A DNA stretch of 64,000 nt from Synechococcus sp. A18-25c. GTDB taxonomy: Bacteria > Cyanobacteriota > Cyanobacteriia > PCC-6307 > Cyanobiaceae. Positions 1-6,864 of this stretch are shown here, in pieces (within the stretch, counting starts at the first letter, position 1; each line of letters starts with the position of its first letter). The notes beneath the pieces are model-generated. The model saw only the letters and a program-made list of their open reading frames with translations. It was not told the DNA's origin and did no database searches. The stretch lies in the NCBI RefSeq assembly GCF_014280035.1, contig NZ_CP047957.1, positions 1,550,001 to 1,614,000 on the forward strand, written 5' to 3'. A program made the translations under genes and the position numbers.

Positions 1-330
1 ACTGGGTTGTCATTGCTTAGTTTGAACTTGCCAATATCTCTCGAAAATGCGATTTCAATCGGATTAGACGACCAAGGAACCCCTCAAATCTCCGACACAA
101 TATCTGTAGATGCAGGGCTCAATCTTGGAGCTTTGGGCTTCAGCGTCGAAGACGCAATCTCACTACCAGGGCTTGTTTACGACATCGGAAGTTTAGACAT
201 CGACATCGGCAAATTTAACCTAATCCCCACGAGCATTGCCGACACATTTGTACTGTCTGGCGCTGAGCAATTTAATTTAGCCAATACACTTACGTTTGAT
301 GGATACAAATTATATGCCCCAAATTCGTAA
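1..330 (+). CDS. C-terminal fragment of unidentified protein (open at left edge)
   Basis: The reading frame is already open at base 1 and ends at a TAA at 328-330, so this is the 3' end of a longer gene; the TTG at 7 is unlikely to be the real start. About 109 residues are visible, rich in Leu, Ile, Asp, Ser and Asn, with alternating hydrophobic/polar stretches (for example GSLDIDIGKFNL) and no cysteines, a composition typical of beta-rich secreted or surface proteins. I see no catalytic motif and do not recognise the family. The DNA is clearly more AT-rich than umuC or dnaG nearby, which could mean a transferred or surface-protein gene. Product unknown; only the existence of the coding frame is well supported. 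Confidence 0.55.
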   Translation, partial: TGLSLLSLNLPISLENAISIGLDDQGTPQISDTISVDAGLNLGALGFSVEDAISLPGLVYDIGSLDIDIGKFNLIPTSIADTFVLSGAEQFNLANTLTFDGYKLYAPNS

Positions 331-673
331 AAGACAATAGAGTTGAGTTCACTGTCATGATCAATATGTATTGATTGTTTGAGACTTAAAGCCTCAGCGG
401 CGGCGAGATCAATCTGTTGCAAGCAAAACTGTTGCAACCAAAACTTCCGTCCAATCGGTAATTATATCGCCACCCTTGGAAATCACCCAGCTATGCACAG
501 GGGGCGTCAGCTGGCGCATGATCTCAGCAGCTGCGGAATGGCTTGGAACGGCTTGCTCACCAGCCAGCGAGTCGTTGGCACAGAACGCACAAAACTACAA
601 ACGCGTTGTCAAACCCGTTCAGCACGCAATGCTTAGGGCACTGCCAGATCGCCCGTCAAAGAATTGGTCTCGA
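331..673. other. Intergenic stretch, 343 bp, with a 15-bp tandem repeat
   Basis: No convincing gene is seen here. ORFs in several frames overlap one another and lack protein-like composition. The only structure noted is a tandem pair of 15-bp units at 414-428 and 429-443 differing by one base. The region lies between two convergent genes, so no promoter is required here. Confidence 0.4.
414..443. repeat. 15-bp tandem direct repeat (2 copies)
   Basis: The unit CTGTTGCAAGCAAAA (414-428) is followed directly by CTGTTGCAACCAAAA (429-443), with one mismatch. It is noncoding as far as can be judged. It could be a slippage duplication or a binding site for a dimeric regulator; nothing else supports a function. 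Confidence 0.6.
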
Positions 674-1165
674 TCAAGCGGGCCAAGGCGTCAGGGTGAC
701 GGGCTCAAATTTGGCGACGCTGATCGTCCAGGCGCGACCACAGATTGCCCGAAGGCCGTGCTGAAAGGCCTCAACGTCACCGCTGTTCAACCAAGCGGCC
801 TTGAGGGTGGGCAGCGCTTCAGACAGCGCGTCCATCGGCAACTCCACCAGCAACAGACTCTCCACACCACAAGCCCGCTGCAACGCCCCCTCATCACTGC
901 GTTGCCAAAGGCGCAGCAACAGTTCCAGAGCCAGCGCATGGGCGATGGTCGTGGGCTCTGCTGCAACAGCCTCGTCAGGGAGAGAGCGGCCGGTCAGCGG
1001 AAGAGCGCGACGCCCCTCCTGCTCCATCAGCGCCAAAGCCACGAGGTACGGAGCGTCCGCCATCAAGACAACATCATTCGCCGCATCCTCCCCCGATCCC
1101 GGCCTGAATGGCAGCAGCCTTGATTCATCGCTGAACTGAGAGCGCGCCACCGCCATCCCTGCCAT
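674..1165 (-). CDS. Hypothetical protein
   Basis: A 163-residue acidic protein rich in Ala and Leu, with long amphipathic helical stretches (for example TTIAHALALELLLRLWQ) and no signal peptide or membrane segment. I do not recognise the family. The ATG at 1163-1165 overlaps by two bases the ATG of the divergent hydrolase gene at 1164, so both cannot have ordinary upstream ribosome sites; the in-frame ATG at 1156 (residue 4) is an equally likely start. Codon use resembles neighbouring genes, which favours a real CDS over a shadow frame. Confidence 0.55.
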   Translation of the reverse strand: MAGMAVARSQFSDESRLLPFRPGSGEDAANDVVLMADAPYLVALALMEQEGRRALPLTGRSLPDEAVAAEPTTIAHALALELLLRLWQRSDEGALQRACGVESLLLVELPMDALSEALPTLKAAWLNSGDVEAFQHGLRAICGRAWTISVAKFEPVTLTPWPA

Positions 1166-1874
1166 GACTCCAGCGCGTCAAGAGCCGAAGACGGTGCTCT
1201 GCTTCGGCGACTCGAACACTTGGGGATTCAACCCTGATGGCAGCGGTCGACTGCCCTATGCAACGCGCTGGCCGAATCAACTGGAGCGCCGCCTGAATCA
1301 AGCATCCACAGGGCCCCTCTGGCGCACGGTGGAAGACGGCTTGAATTCCCGCACCTGGCTAATGGATGACCCCATCGGTGCCGTCAGCTATGGCGCGGAC
1401 TACAGCTGCAATGGACGATCCCACGTGAAGACCGCTCTGCACACCCACAAACCGATCGATGTCGTGGTGCTGGCGTTGGGCTGCAACGACTGCAAGCACT
1501 ACCTCAACCTGGCGGCTGAACAGATCGCTGCCGGAGCCAGCATCCTCATTCACGACATCCGCCAGGCGGTGGATTGCGGACCGCGTGATCGCCCCGAACG
1601 CACACCCCACATCGTGCTGATGACACCGCCCTTGGTGAGGATCACGCCGCAGTCGCTGACCTGGGGGTTTGCTGGGGCTGACACGAAATCGAAGGCTGTT
1701 GCCGCGCGCTACCTGAGCCTCGCTGAGGAGCTGCAGGTGGCCAGCTTCGATGTGCAGCGCGTCGCGGCCCCCTCTCCTCTTGATGGCGTGCATTTCGACA
1801 GCGACGCCCAGTCCGCCATCGCTGACGCGCTGTCCACCTGCATTCTCCAAGGGCCGCACCAGACCCACCAATGA
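1164..1874 (+). CDS. SGNH/GDSL-type esterase or lipase
   Basis: A 236-residue protein with the block order of the SGNH hydrolase superfamily: block I FGDSN with the nucleophile Ser at about residue 17, the block III-like GCND Asn near residue 108, and block V DGVHF supplying Asp and His near the C terminus. These hydrolases cleave ester or thioester bonds of lipids, acylated sugars or arylesters; the physiological substrate cannot be read from sequence. There is no signal peptide, so a cytoplasmic enzyme is likely. The gene is divergent from the hypothetical gene at 674-1165 and lies directly before the SOS box of umuDC; its stop is 3 bases before that box. Confidence 0.85.
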   Translation: MTPARQEPKTVLCFGDSNTWGFNPDGSGRLPYATRWPNQLERRLNQASTGPLWRTVEDGLNSRTWLMDDPIGAVSYGADYSCNGRSHVKTALHTHKPIDVVVLALGCNDCKHYLNLAAEQIAAGASILIHDIRQAVDCGPRDRPERTPHIVLMTPPLVRITPQSLTWGFAGADTKSKAVAARYLSLAEELQVASFDVQRVAAPSPLDGVHFDSDAQSAIADALSTCILQGPHQTHQ

Positions 1875-1877
1875 ATT

Positions 1878-1891
1878 AGAACACCTGTACT
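1878..1891. promoter_or_regulatory. LexA-binding site (SOS box) for umuDC
   Basis: On the minus strand the 14 bases read AGTACAGGTGTTCT, a complete match to the cyanobacterial LexA consensus RGTACNNNDGTWCB known from published work. It lies 33 bp before the ATG of umuD at 1924, where it would overlap the promoter. Position and sequence together imply DNA-damage control of umuD-umuC. Binding itself is inferred. Confidence 0.8.
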
Positions 1892-1923
1892 ATTACAGTG
1901 TTTGATTCGTGGGGTCTATTGCC

Positions 1924-2367
1924 ATGGCGATCGATCGCCCCTGCCTGCATCCACCACAACCCCTGCGAGCACAACGGGCGCCCTTGCCGCTGCCCCTCGC
2001 CGCTGAACAGGTCGCCGCTGGCTTCCCCTCTCCAGCAGAGGACTACGTGGATGTGGGCATCGACCTCAACGATCAACTGATCCGCCATCCCACCAGCACG
2101 TTCTTTCTCCGGGTCAGCGGTGATTCCATGACCGGTGCCGGCATTCATGACGGCGATCTGCTGGTGGTAGACCGCAGCCTCAACCCTCGGCCAGGACGGG
2201 TGGTGGTGGCTGTTCTCGACGGCGGTTTCACCCTGAAGCGACTGGTGCGTCATCACGGCCGCCTGCGCCTAGAAGCGGCCAATCCCGACTACCCACCCCT
2301 GGAACTACAGACCTGTGGTGACGTGCAGATCTGGGGGGTGGCCGTGCACGTGATCCACCCGCTCTGA
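1924..2367 (+). CDS. umuD: UmuD-like SOS mutagenesis protein (S24 self-cleaving peptidase)
   Basis: A 147-residue LexA/UmuD-family protein. Seen in the sequence: an Ala-Gly cleavage site followed by the UmuD hallmark FPSPAEDYVD (AAGFPSPAEDYVD), the nucleophile Ser in SGDSM, and the catalytic Lys in FTLKRL. There is no DNA-binding domain, which separates it from LexA. RecA-stimulated self-cleavage would give UmuD', the accessory subunit of Pol V. I chose the ATG at 1924 rather than the in-frame GTG at 1909, because the ATG gives the usual short N-terminal arm. umuC starts 5 bases after the stop, so the two form one operon under the SOS box at 1878-1891. Confidence 0.9.
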   Translation: MAIDRPCLHPPQPLRAQRAPLPLPLAAEQVAAGFPSPAEDYVDVGIDLNDQLIRHPTSTFFLRVSGDSMTGAGIHDGDLLVVDRSLNPRPGRVVVAVLDGGFTLKRLVRHHGRLRLEAANPDYPPLELQTCGDVQIWGVAVHVIHPL

Positions 2368-2372
2368 ACACC

Positions 2373-3647
2373 ATGGCCCGAGTGACGGCCCTGATCGACG
2401 CCAACAACTTCTATGCCTCCTGCGAGCAAAGCCTCGACCCGGCTCTGCTCGGCCGACCGGTGGTCGTGCTCTCCAACAACGACGGCTGCATCGTGGCCCG
2501 CAGTGCTGAAGCCCGGGCTCTCGGCATCAAGATGGGAACGCCTTATTTCAAGGTGAGAAGCGATTTGGAGCGGCAAGGCGTCGTGGTGCGCAGCTCCAAC
2601 TACGCCCTCTACGCCGACATGAGCCAGCGGTTGATGAGTCTGCTGGAGAGCCAGGTGGAAGACCTTGAGGTGTATTCCATCGATGAAGCCTTTGCCCAGA
2701 TCAGTCGACCATCGACGCTTGATCTGCTGCCCTGGGGACGCCAGGTGCGAGCCCTGGCCCGACGCAACCTGGGGCTGCCGATCGCCATCGGCCTAGGGGC
2801 GAGCAAAGGGCAAGCGAAACTGGCGAACCGTTTGGCCAAGGTGAATCCCGGCCATGCCGGTCTCTTTGACCTGGGGCATTGCAGCGACGCAGACCGCTGG
2901 CTGGAAACGATCGACATTGAAGACGTGTGGGGCATCGGTCGAAAACTCGCCCGCTGGTGCCGAGCGCGTGGCATTCGCAATGCCCGGGAACTGCGTGACA
3001 TGGCCAGCGGTCCACTTCGCGCCAAAGCGGGTGTGGTGGGGCTGCGCCTGCAACGGGAACTGCAGGGCCATGCCTGCCTGCCCCTCGATCTGGCCCCCTC
3101 TCCAAAACAGGAAACCTGCGTCAGCCGCAGTTTCAGCCAACCGATCAACTCCCTCACGGAGCTGCGTGAAGCCGTGGCCACGTATGTGGTGCGTGCAGCC
3201 GAAAAACTGCGCAAACAACGGCAGCGCGCTGCTTCGCTGAGCATTTACACCCGCACCAGTCCGTTTGTGCCCGCCTTCTACAGCCGCAGCGCCAGCATCC
3301 AGCTGGATCTGCCCAGCAATGACACGCAGACGCTGCTGCATGCTGCACTGCCCCTGGTGGAACGAATTTTTCAGCCCCATCGCCAACTCACGAAAGCCGG
3401 TGTACTGATGCAGCACCTGCAGAGCACCGACCACCTGCAGCACCACCTGCTCGTGCCCTGCAGCGACCGGGAGCAACAGCGGCGGGCAACGCTGATGCAC
3501 ACAATCGATGGACTCAACCGCCGCTACGGCAGAGGCACCGTGCAATGGGCAGCCTGTGGCCTACATCCCGCTTGGGGCATGCGGCGAGAACGGTTGGGGC
3601 ATGCGGCCACAACGCGCCTGAGTGATGTCCCTGTGGTCCAGGCGTAA
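2373..3647 (+). CDS. umuC: DNA polymerase V catalytic subunit UmuC (Y-family)
   Basis: A 424-residue protein, close to E. coli UmuC (422). N-terminal Y-family palm motifs are clear: ALIDANNFYASCEQ with the first catalytic Asp, VVVLSNNDGCIVARS, and YSIDEAF with the second acidic pair near residues 103-106. A helix-hairpin-helix region (VWGIGRKLARWCRARGI) follows near residue 185, and the C-terminal UmuC-specific part ends with RLSDVPVV. It copies damaged DNA with low fidelity when bound to UmuD'2 and RecA. It is co-transcribed with umuD. A 22-bp tandem repeat sits in its last 80 bases without breaking the frame. Confidence 0.95.
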   Translation: MARVTALIDANNFYASCEQSLDPALLGRPVVVLSNNDGCIVARSAEARALGIKMGTPYFKVRSDLERQGVVVRSSNYALYADMSQRLMSLLESQVEDLEVYSIDEAFAQISRPSTLDLLPWGRQVRALARRNLGLPIAIGLGASKGQAKLANRLAKVNPGHAGLFDLGHCSDADRWLETIDIEDVWGIGRKLARWCRARGIRNARELRDMASGPLRAKAGVVGLRLQRELQGHACLPLDLAPSPKQETCVSRSFSQPINSLTELREAVATYVVRAAEKLRKQRQRAASLSIYTRTSPFVPAFYSRSASIQLDLPSNDTQTLLHAALPLVERIFQPHRQLTKAGVLMQHLQSTDHLQHHLLVPCSDREQQRRATLMHTIDGLNRRYGRGTVQWAACGLHPAWGMRRERLGHAATTRLSDVPVVQA

Positions 3648-3683
3648 CAGGAAAATTTGGAACGTTATGAAAAAATCTGGCCG

Positions 3684-4604
3684 ATGTTAATAACCGGACG
3701 CGTGCTGAAAACAAGTGCACTTCTCACCGCAGGCCTGATCTGCTTGGGAGCCGCGGCCCAGGCGGAGACCGTCACACTCGAGCTGCGCAACGGCGACAAG
3801 CTTCACGGAGAACTGGTCGAAGCCGACACCACCGACAGCACGATCGTCCTGGACCATCCGGTGCTGGGACGTCTCAGCATTCCAAAAACGGCGCTGGTCC
3901 CACCGCCGAAGCACAAACCCTGGAAACTGAGCTTGTCCGGTGGCCTGTCGGGCTCCAACACCGACGATGACTTTGACAGCGGCGCAACCGGTCAACTGAG
4001 CATCAGCTACACCCAAGGAGCCGATGAGGTGGTGCTTCAGGGTCGTGCTGAATACGAAGTGTCGCGCGACAAGGGTGAAAGCAAGGCGGGCACCGACACC
4101 AATGAAGGTGATGCCGAGCTGCGCTACACCCGAGCGCTCGGCAACAGGCTGAGTGCGTATGCCGGCACACGCTTCAATTACGACACGCTGAACAAAATCG
4201 GCACCGACACCTTTGTGGGCTCCATTGGCCTGGGCTACGACCTGTTCCAAAACGACAGCACACGCTTCAGGGTGTCGCTAGGTCCATCGGTGCAGAGCAC
4301 CTGGGGAGGCACAGGCTGTGAAGCAGACCCAATCTGCGGCCAGGCTTATCCAGCAACCACAGCCCGCGCCGAACTGCAGTGGAACCCCAACTCCGTGATG
4401 AAACTGAGCGTCACCAATGACTACACAGGCGCCTTCAGCGACGGCATCAAAACCAACAACGTGTTCTCCGTTGCCCTCAAAATTTTCCCGATGGGCAACG
4501 AACGTCTGTTCACCTCGCTGAACGGTCAGTTGATCTACAACGAGTTGCAAACACCGCGCATCAACAACAGCCTGTCAATGCAGGTCGGCGTGCAACTGGA
4601 CTGA
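3684..4604 (+). CDS. Exported DUF481-like outer-membrane protein
   Basis: Starting from the ATG at 3684 the protein has 306 residues and begins with a signal peptide (VLKTSALLTAGLICLGAAAQA, cleaved before ETVTL). A short N-terminal module, LRNGDKLHGELVEAD to RLSIPKTAL, resembles the SH3/Sm-like segment common before DUF481 domains. The rest is alternating amphipathic strands with many Asn, Thr and Tyr and ends in VGVQLD, as in a beta-barrel. An in-frame TTG at 3657 would put nine residues before the signal peptide and is less likely. Probable outer-membrane protein; function unknown. Confidence 0.75.
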   Translation: MLITGRVLKTSALLTAGLICLGAAAQAETVTLELRNGDKLHGELVEADTTDSTIVLDHPVLGRLSIPKTALVPPPKHKPWKLSLSGGLSGSNTDDDFDSGATGQLSISYTQGADEVVLQGRAEYEVSRDKGESKAGTDTNEGDAELRYTRALGNRLSAYAGTRFNYDTLNKIGTDTFVGSIGLGYDLFQNDSTRFRVSLGPSVQSTWGGTGCEADPICGQAYPATTARAELQWNPNSVMKLSVTNDYTGAFSDGIKTNNVFSVALKIFPMGNERLFTSLNGQLIYNELQTPRINNSLSMQVGVQLD

Positions 4605-4621
4605 GAGGCATCAACCCGGCG

Positions 4622-4750
4622 TTATTTCGGACGCTTGGTGAGATCACCGAAGTCATCGTCGTTGGGCTGCAGAAACTGCCAGACCACAGGGACCGTGAAC
4701 ACCACCATCAGCCCGATCGTGGCCCAGATGGCAACGGTGTAATCACTCAT
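4622..4750 (-). CDS. Small single-pass membrane protein
   Basis: A 42-residue peptide from the ATG at 4748-4750: a short polar N terminus (MSDYTV), one hydrophobic segment (IWATIGLMVVFTVPVVWQFL) and an acidic then basic tail (NDDDFGDLTKRPK). The layout resembles small thylakoid or plasma-membrane subunits of cyanobacteria, but I do not match it to a named Psb, Pet or Ndh subunit. A 68-residue extension upstream to 4828 exists in frame but is not protein-like. It is convergent with the DUF481 gene, 17 bp away. Confidence 0.55.
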   Translation of the reverse strand: MSDYTVAIWATIGLMVVFTVPVVWQFLQPNDDDFGDLTKRPK

Positions 4751-4902
4751 GGATCGGAGGCAGCAGAGCAAACCGTAACCAGATCGGCTCAGCACAGGCG
4801 ACGACCCTTGTCGAAAACATTGGTTCAAGACAGCGGGCTCATGACGAGCTGATCACCAACAGCCGTTCTTGAACCGCCGTCAGCCCCTCAATTCAAAAGG
4901 CA

Positions 4903-5106
4903 CTAAAACGGCTTCGGTCGTTGCACCAACGCCGCTGCAAACTCTTCCAGAGCTGCAGCTGCAACAGCAGGGTTGGCGAGGTGCTTCGACTCCCATGCCG
5001 CAACCAACGCATGCATGTCTTCCCACATGTCGACCATGGCGAGGGGATTGAACCCAGTGGGATCGGTTGGCTCACCGGTCATGAAATGGCAGCGAATCGA
5101 GATCAA
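4903..5106 (-). CDS. Small hypothetical protein
   Basis: A frame of 67 codons; the ATG at 5082 (residue 9, MTGEPTDPTG) is the likelier start and gives 59 residues. It is acidic and helical (LANPAVAAAALEEFAAALVQ), with no membrane segment. It belongs to a run of three small minus-strand frames (4903-5707) between better defined genes. Family not recognised; real coding is likely from amino-acid composition only. Confidence 0.5.
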   Translation of the reverse strand: MISIRCHFMTGEPTDPTGFNPLAMVDMWEDMHALVAAWESKHLANPAVAAAALEEFAAALVQRPKPF

Positions 5107-5153
5107 CCATCATGTCGGCAATTCAAGACGCTGTCTGTGTTGTCAAGAGCGAT

Positions 5154-5450
5154 CTAAGTGGGACAAACCAGCTGCACCGTCGCTGATCGGGTTGAGAGAA
5201 GCAGCACAAAGCGATCTCCATGGCTGTTCAATCCGGTCTGCTCGCGCAGCAGATCGGTGCTGGCCAAGGCAAGACCACAGGTTTCGCAGAAGAGCACAGG
5301 CACAGTCGACGCGCTGCCGCTCATGGCTTGGAGGTCCAGCGCCTGACGCACAGCACGCTGCGATCGTTCGAGCCCCAGGGTCTCCACTAGTGACGGCCAA
5401 AGGTCATTGACCGGTTCACAGGACGCGAAATCAACGGAAGAATCAGACAT
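5154..5450 (-). CDS. Small hypothetical protein with CxxC
   Basis: A 98-residue protein containing a CETCG motif near residue 55, which could bind a metal or form a disulfide, and an amphipathic N-terminal helix (DLWPSLVETLGL). Its ATG overlaps the TGA of the upstream frame (5450-5707) by four bases, so the two are probably translationally coupled. I do not recognise the family. No signal peptide or membrane segment is present. Confidence 0.55.
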   Translation of the reverse strand: MSDSSVDFASCEPVNDLWPSLVETLGLERSQRAVRQALDLQAMSGSASTVPVLFCETCGLALASTDLLREQTGLNSHGDRFVLLLSTRSATVQLVCPT

Positions 5451-5707
5451 CAGACCGGCAGTTGTTCGATCGCCACCACAATCATCTGCGGTGTCACGGG
5501 AATCACCTCGAGGGCATCGTCGTTGTCGAGATACGCGTCGAAGGAGGCAAACCGCTCGATCCGCGGTGGGACCTCCTGACTGGCACAGGCAGCAATCCAG
5601 TCATTGTCGTCAGGCTTAACGGCCACATAAGCCTGCAACGCCTCCTGCAGATCACCGCCATCGCCGATGCCCTCGTCATTCCAGATCGCTTCAAAGAATT
5701 CGGACAT
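5450..5707 (-). CDS. Small acidic hypothetical protein
   Basis: An 85-residue, strongly acidic protein from the ATG at 5705-5707 (MSEFFEAIWNDEGIG) ending in IVVAIEQLPV. A longer frame to 5818 adds residues that do not look natural. It is coupled to the following CxxC protein by an ATGA overlap at 5447-5452. Function is unknown; the pair may act together. Confidence 0.55.
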   Translation of the reverse strand: MSEFFEAIWNDEGIGDGGDLQEALQAYVAVKPDDNDWIAACASQEVPPRIERFASFDAYLDNDDALEVIPVTPQMIVVAIEQLPV

Positions 5708-5844
5708 CAGCGTCGCTCGACGATCGCCTTGATCATGCCCCCCGGGCCGGTCCACTGCCCCAAGACCTGGACGACAGCGATGCACGATGGGTCGGTCCAA
5801 CTGGATGGGCATCCACAACAGCGCCTGGCTAGACCCATTGCAGA

Positions 5845-6864
5845 GTGGATCAGCAGGCCATGCAGACCCTTGCGGAATACTGCCGACCCTTCAAGGACGC
5901 GAATGCCATCTGGCCGTCGCTGCCCGTCTGCGCCGATGCCAGAGAACGCTGGTGGAGGCAGTGGCTGAACCATTCCAGGGCAGAGCGACCTTGGGACGCA
6001 CTTCGCCTGCTTCTGCCCCAGCTGCTGCTCAGCCCGGGCAACAACGTGCGCAGCGGGGAGGCCTACCAGCGGCTAGTGATGCGGGGAGAGCCAGCGCAAG
6101 CCGCTGATCTAGAGCAAGCGCCAAGGCTGCATGATCCTGCAGGGCCATCGATCAGCCTGGCAGCCCATCCCACCGGTGCCGTACCGGTGCTCAGCTTCAG
6201 TGATCACAGAGATTTCGTGCTGGCGGTGCGCTGTCTGGCCAACCGCTGTGAAGCGGTTCCGGTGCAACCAACCGTGCATGCGCAGGCCATCTCCGGCCTG
6301 ATCCACTGGGGACTGATCAGGGAGGTGGACCGACGAACGCGCTGTCAGATTTTGCTGTTGCACAGAGCTCCCTATTCCTCACTCCCCGCAGACACAATTC
6401 CCGATCAGCCTTCCGCTGACCAATGGATTGAACGCTCCCAGACCTGGCGGCTGGAACATGAGTTGACCCATATCGCCTGCCGTCGGCTGGTCGGTGAGAT
6501 GCGGATCAATCTCTACGACGAGCTGGTTGCGGATGCCCTCGGGATGACCGCAGCACTCGGTCGTTTTGACGCGGATCTGTTCAGGCGGGGATTGGGACTT
6601 ACCCAAAACGCTCATCCCAACAAAGACGCGCGTGCCCATGTTTATGTCTCAACCCTGGAGGCAGCCCATCACCATCAGGCCTTTCAGATGGTGCTGCAAC
6701 GTTCGTCCGAACTGGAAACTCTGATAGCCGAGCATCAGTGGCCGATGGAAGCGATGCCACTGCTGGCCAAACTCGTGCGCGGACAGCTCAATCAACCGTT
6801 GACCGATGGGGCCGGTTGTTCAGCCGCATCGGAACCAGACGGAGGCTGTGCTTCCAGGGCGTAG
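5845..6864 (+). CDS. Putative zinc metallopeptidase-like protein (HExxH)
   Basis: A 339-residue protein with a zincin motif, RLEHELTHIACRRLVGEM, near residues 200-215, followed about 13 residues later by NLYDELVADALGM, whose Glu or Asp could be the third metal ligand. There is no signal peptide, so the protein is likely cytoplasmic. The N-terminal 90 residues are helical and Trp/Arg-rich. The ATG at 5845 is the first in the frame; a second ATG at 5860 is possible. The last 73 bases overlap the 3' end of dnaG on the other strand. Peptidase activity is inferred from the motif alone. Confidence 0.7.
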   Translation: MDQQAMQTLAEYCRPFKDANAIWPSLPVCADARERWWRQWLNHSRAERPWDALRLLLPQLLLSPGNNVRSGEAYQRLVMRGEPAQAADLEQAPRLHDPAGPSISLAAHPTGAVPVLSFSDHRDFVLAVRCLANRCEAVPVQPTVHAQAISGLIHWGLIREVDRRTRCQILLLHRAPYSSLPADTIPDQPSADQWIERSQTWRLEHELTHIACRRLVGEMRINLYDELVADALGMTAALGRFDADLFRRGLGLTQNAHPNKDARAHVYVSTLEAAHHHQAFQMVLQRSSELETLIAEHQWPMEAMPLLAKLVRGQLNQPLTDGAGCSAASEPDGGCASRA

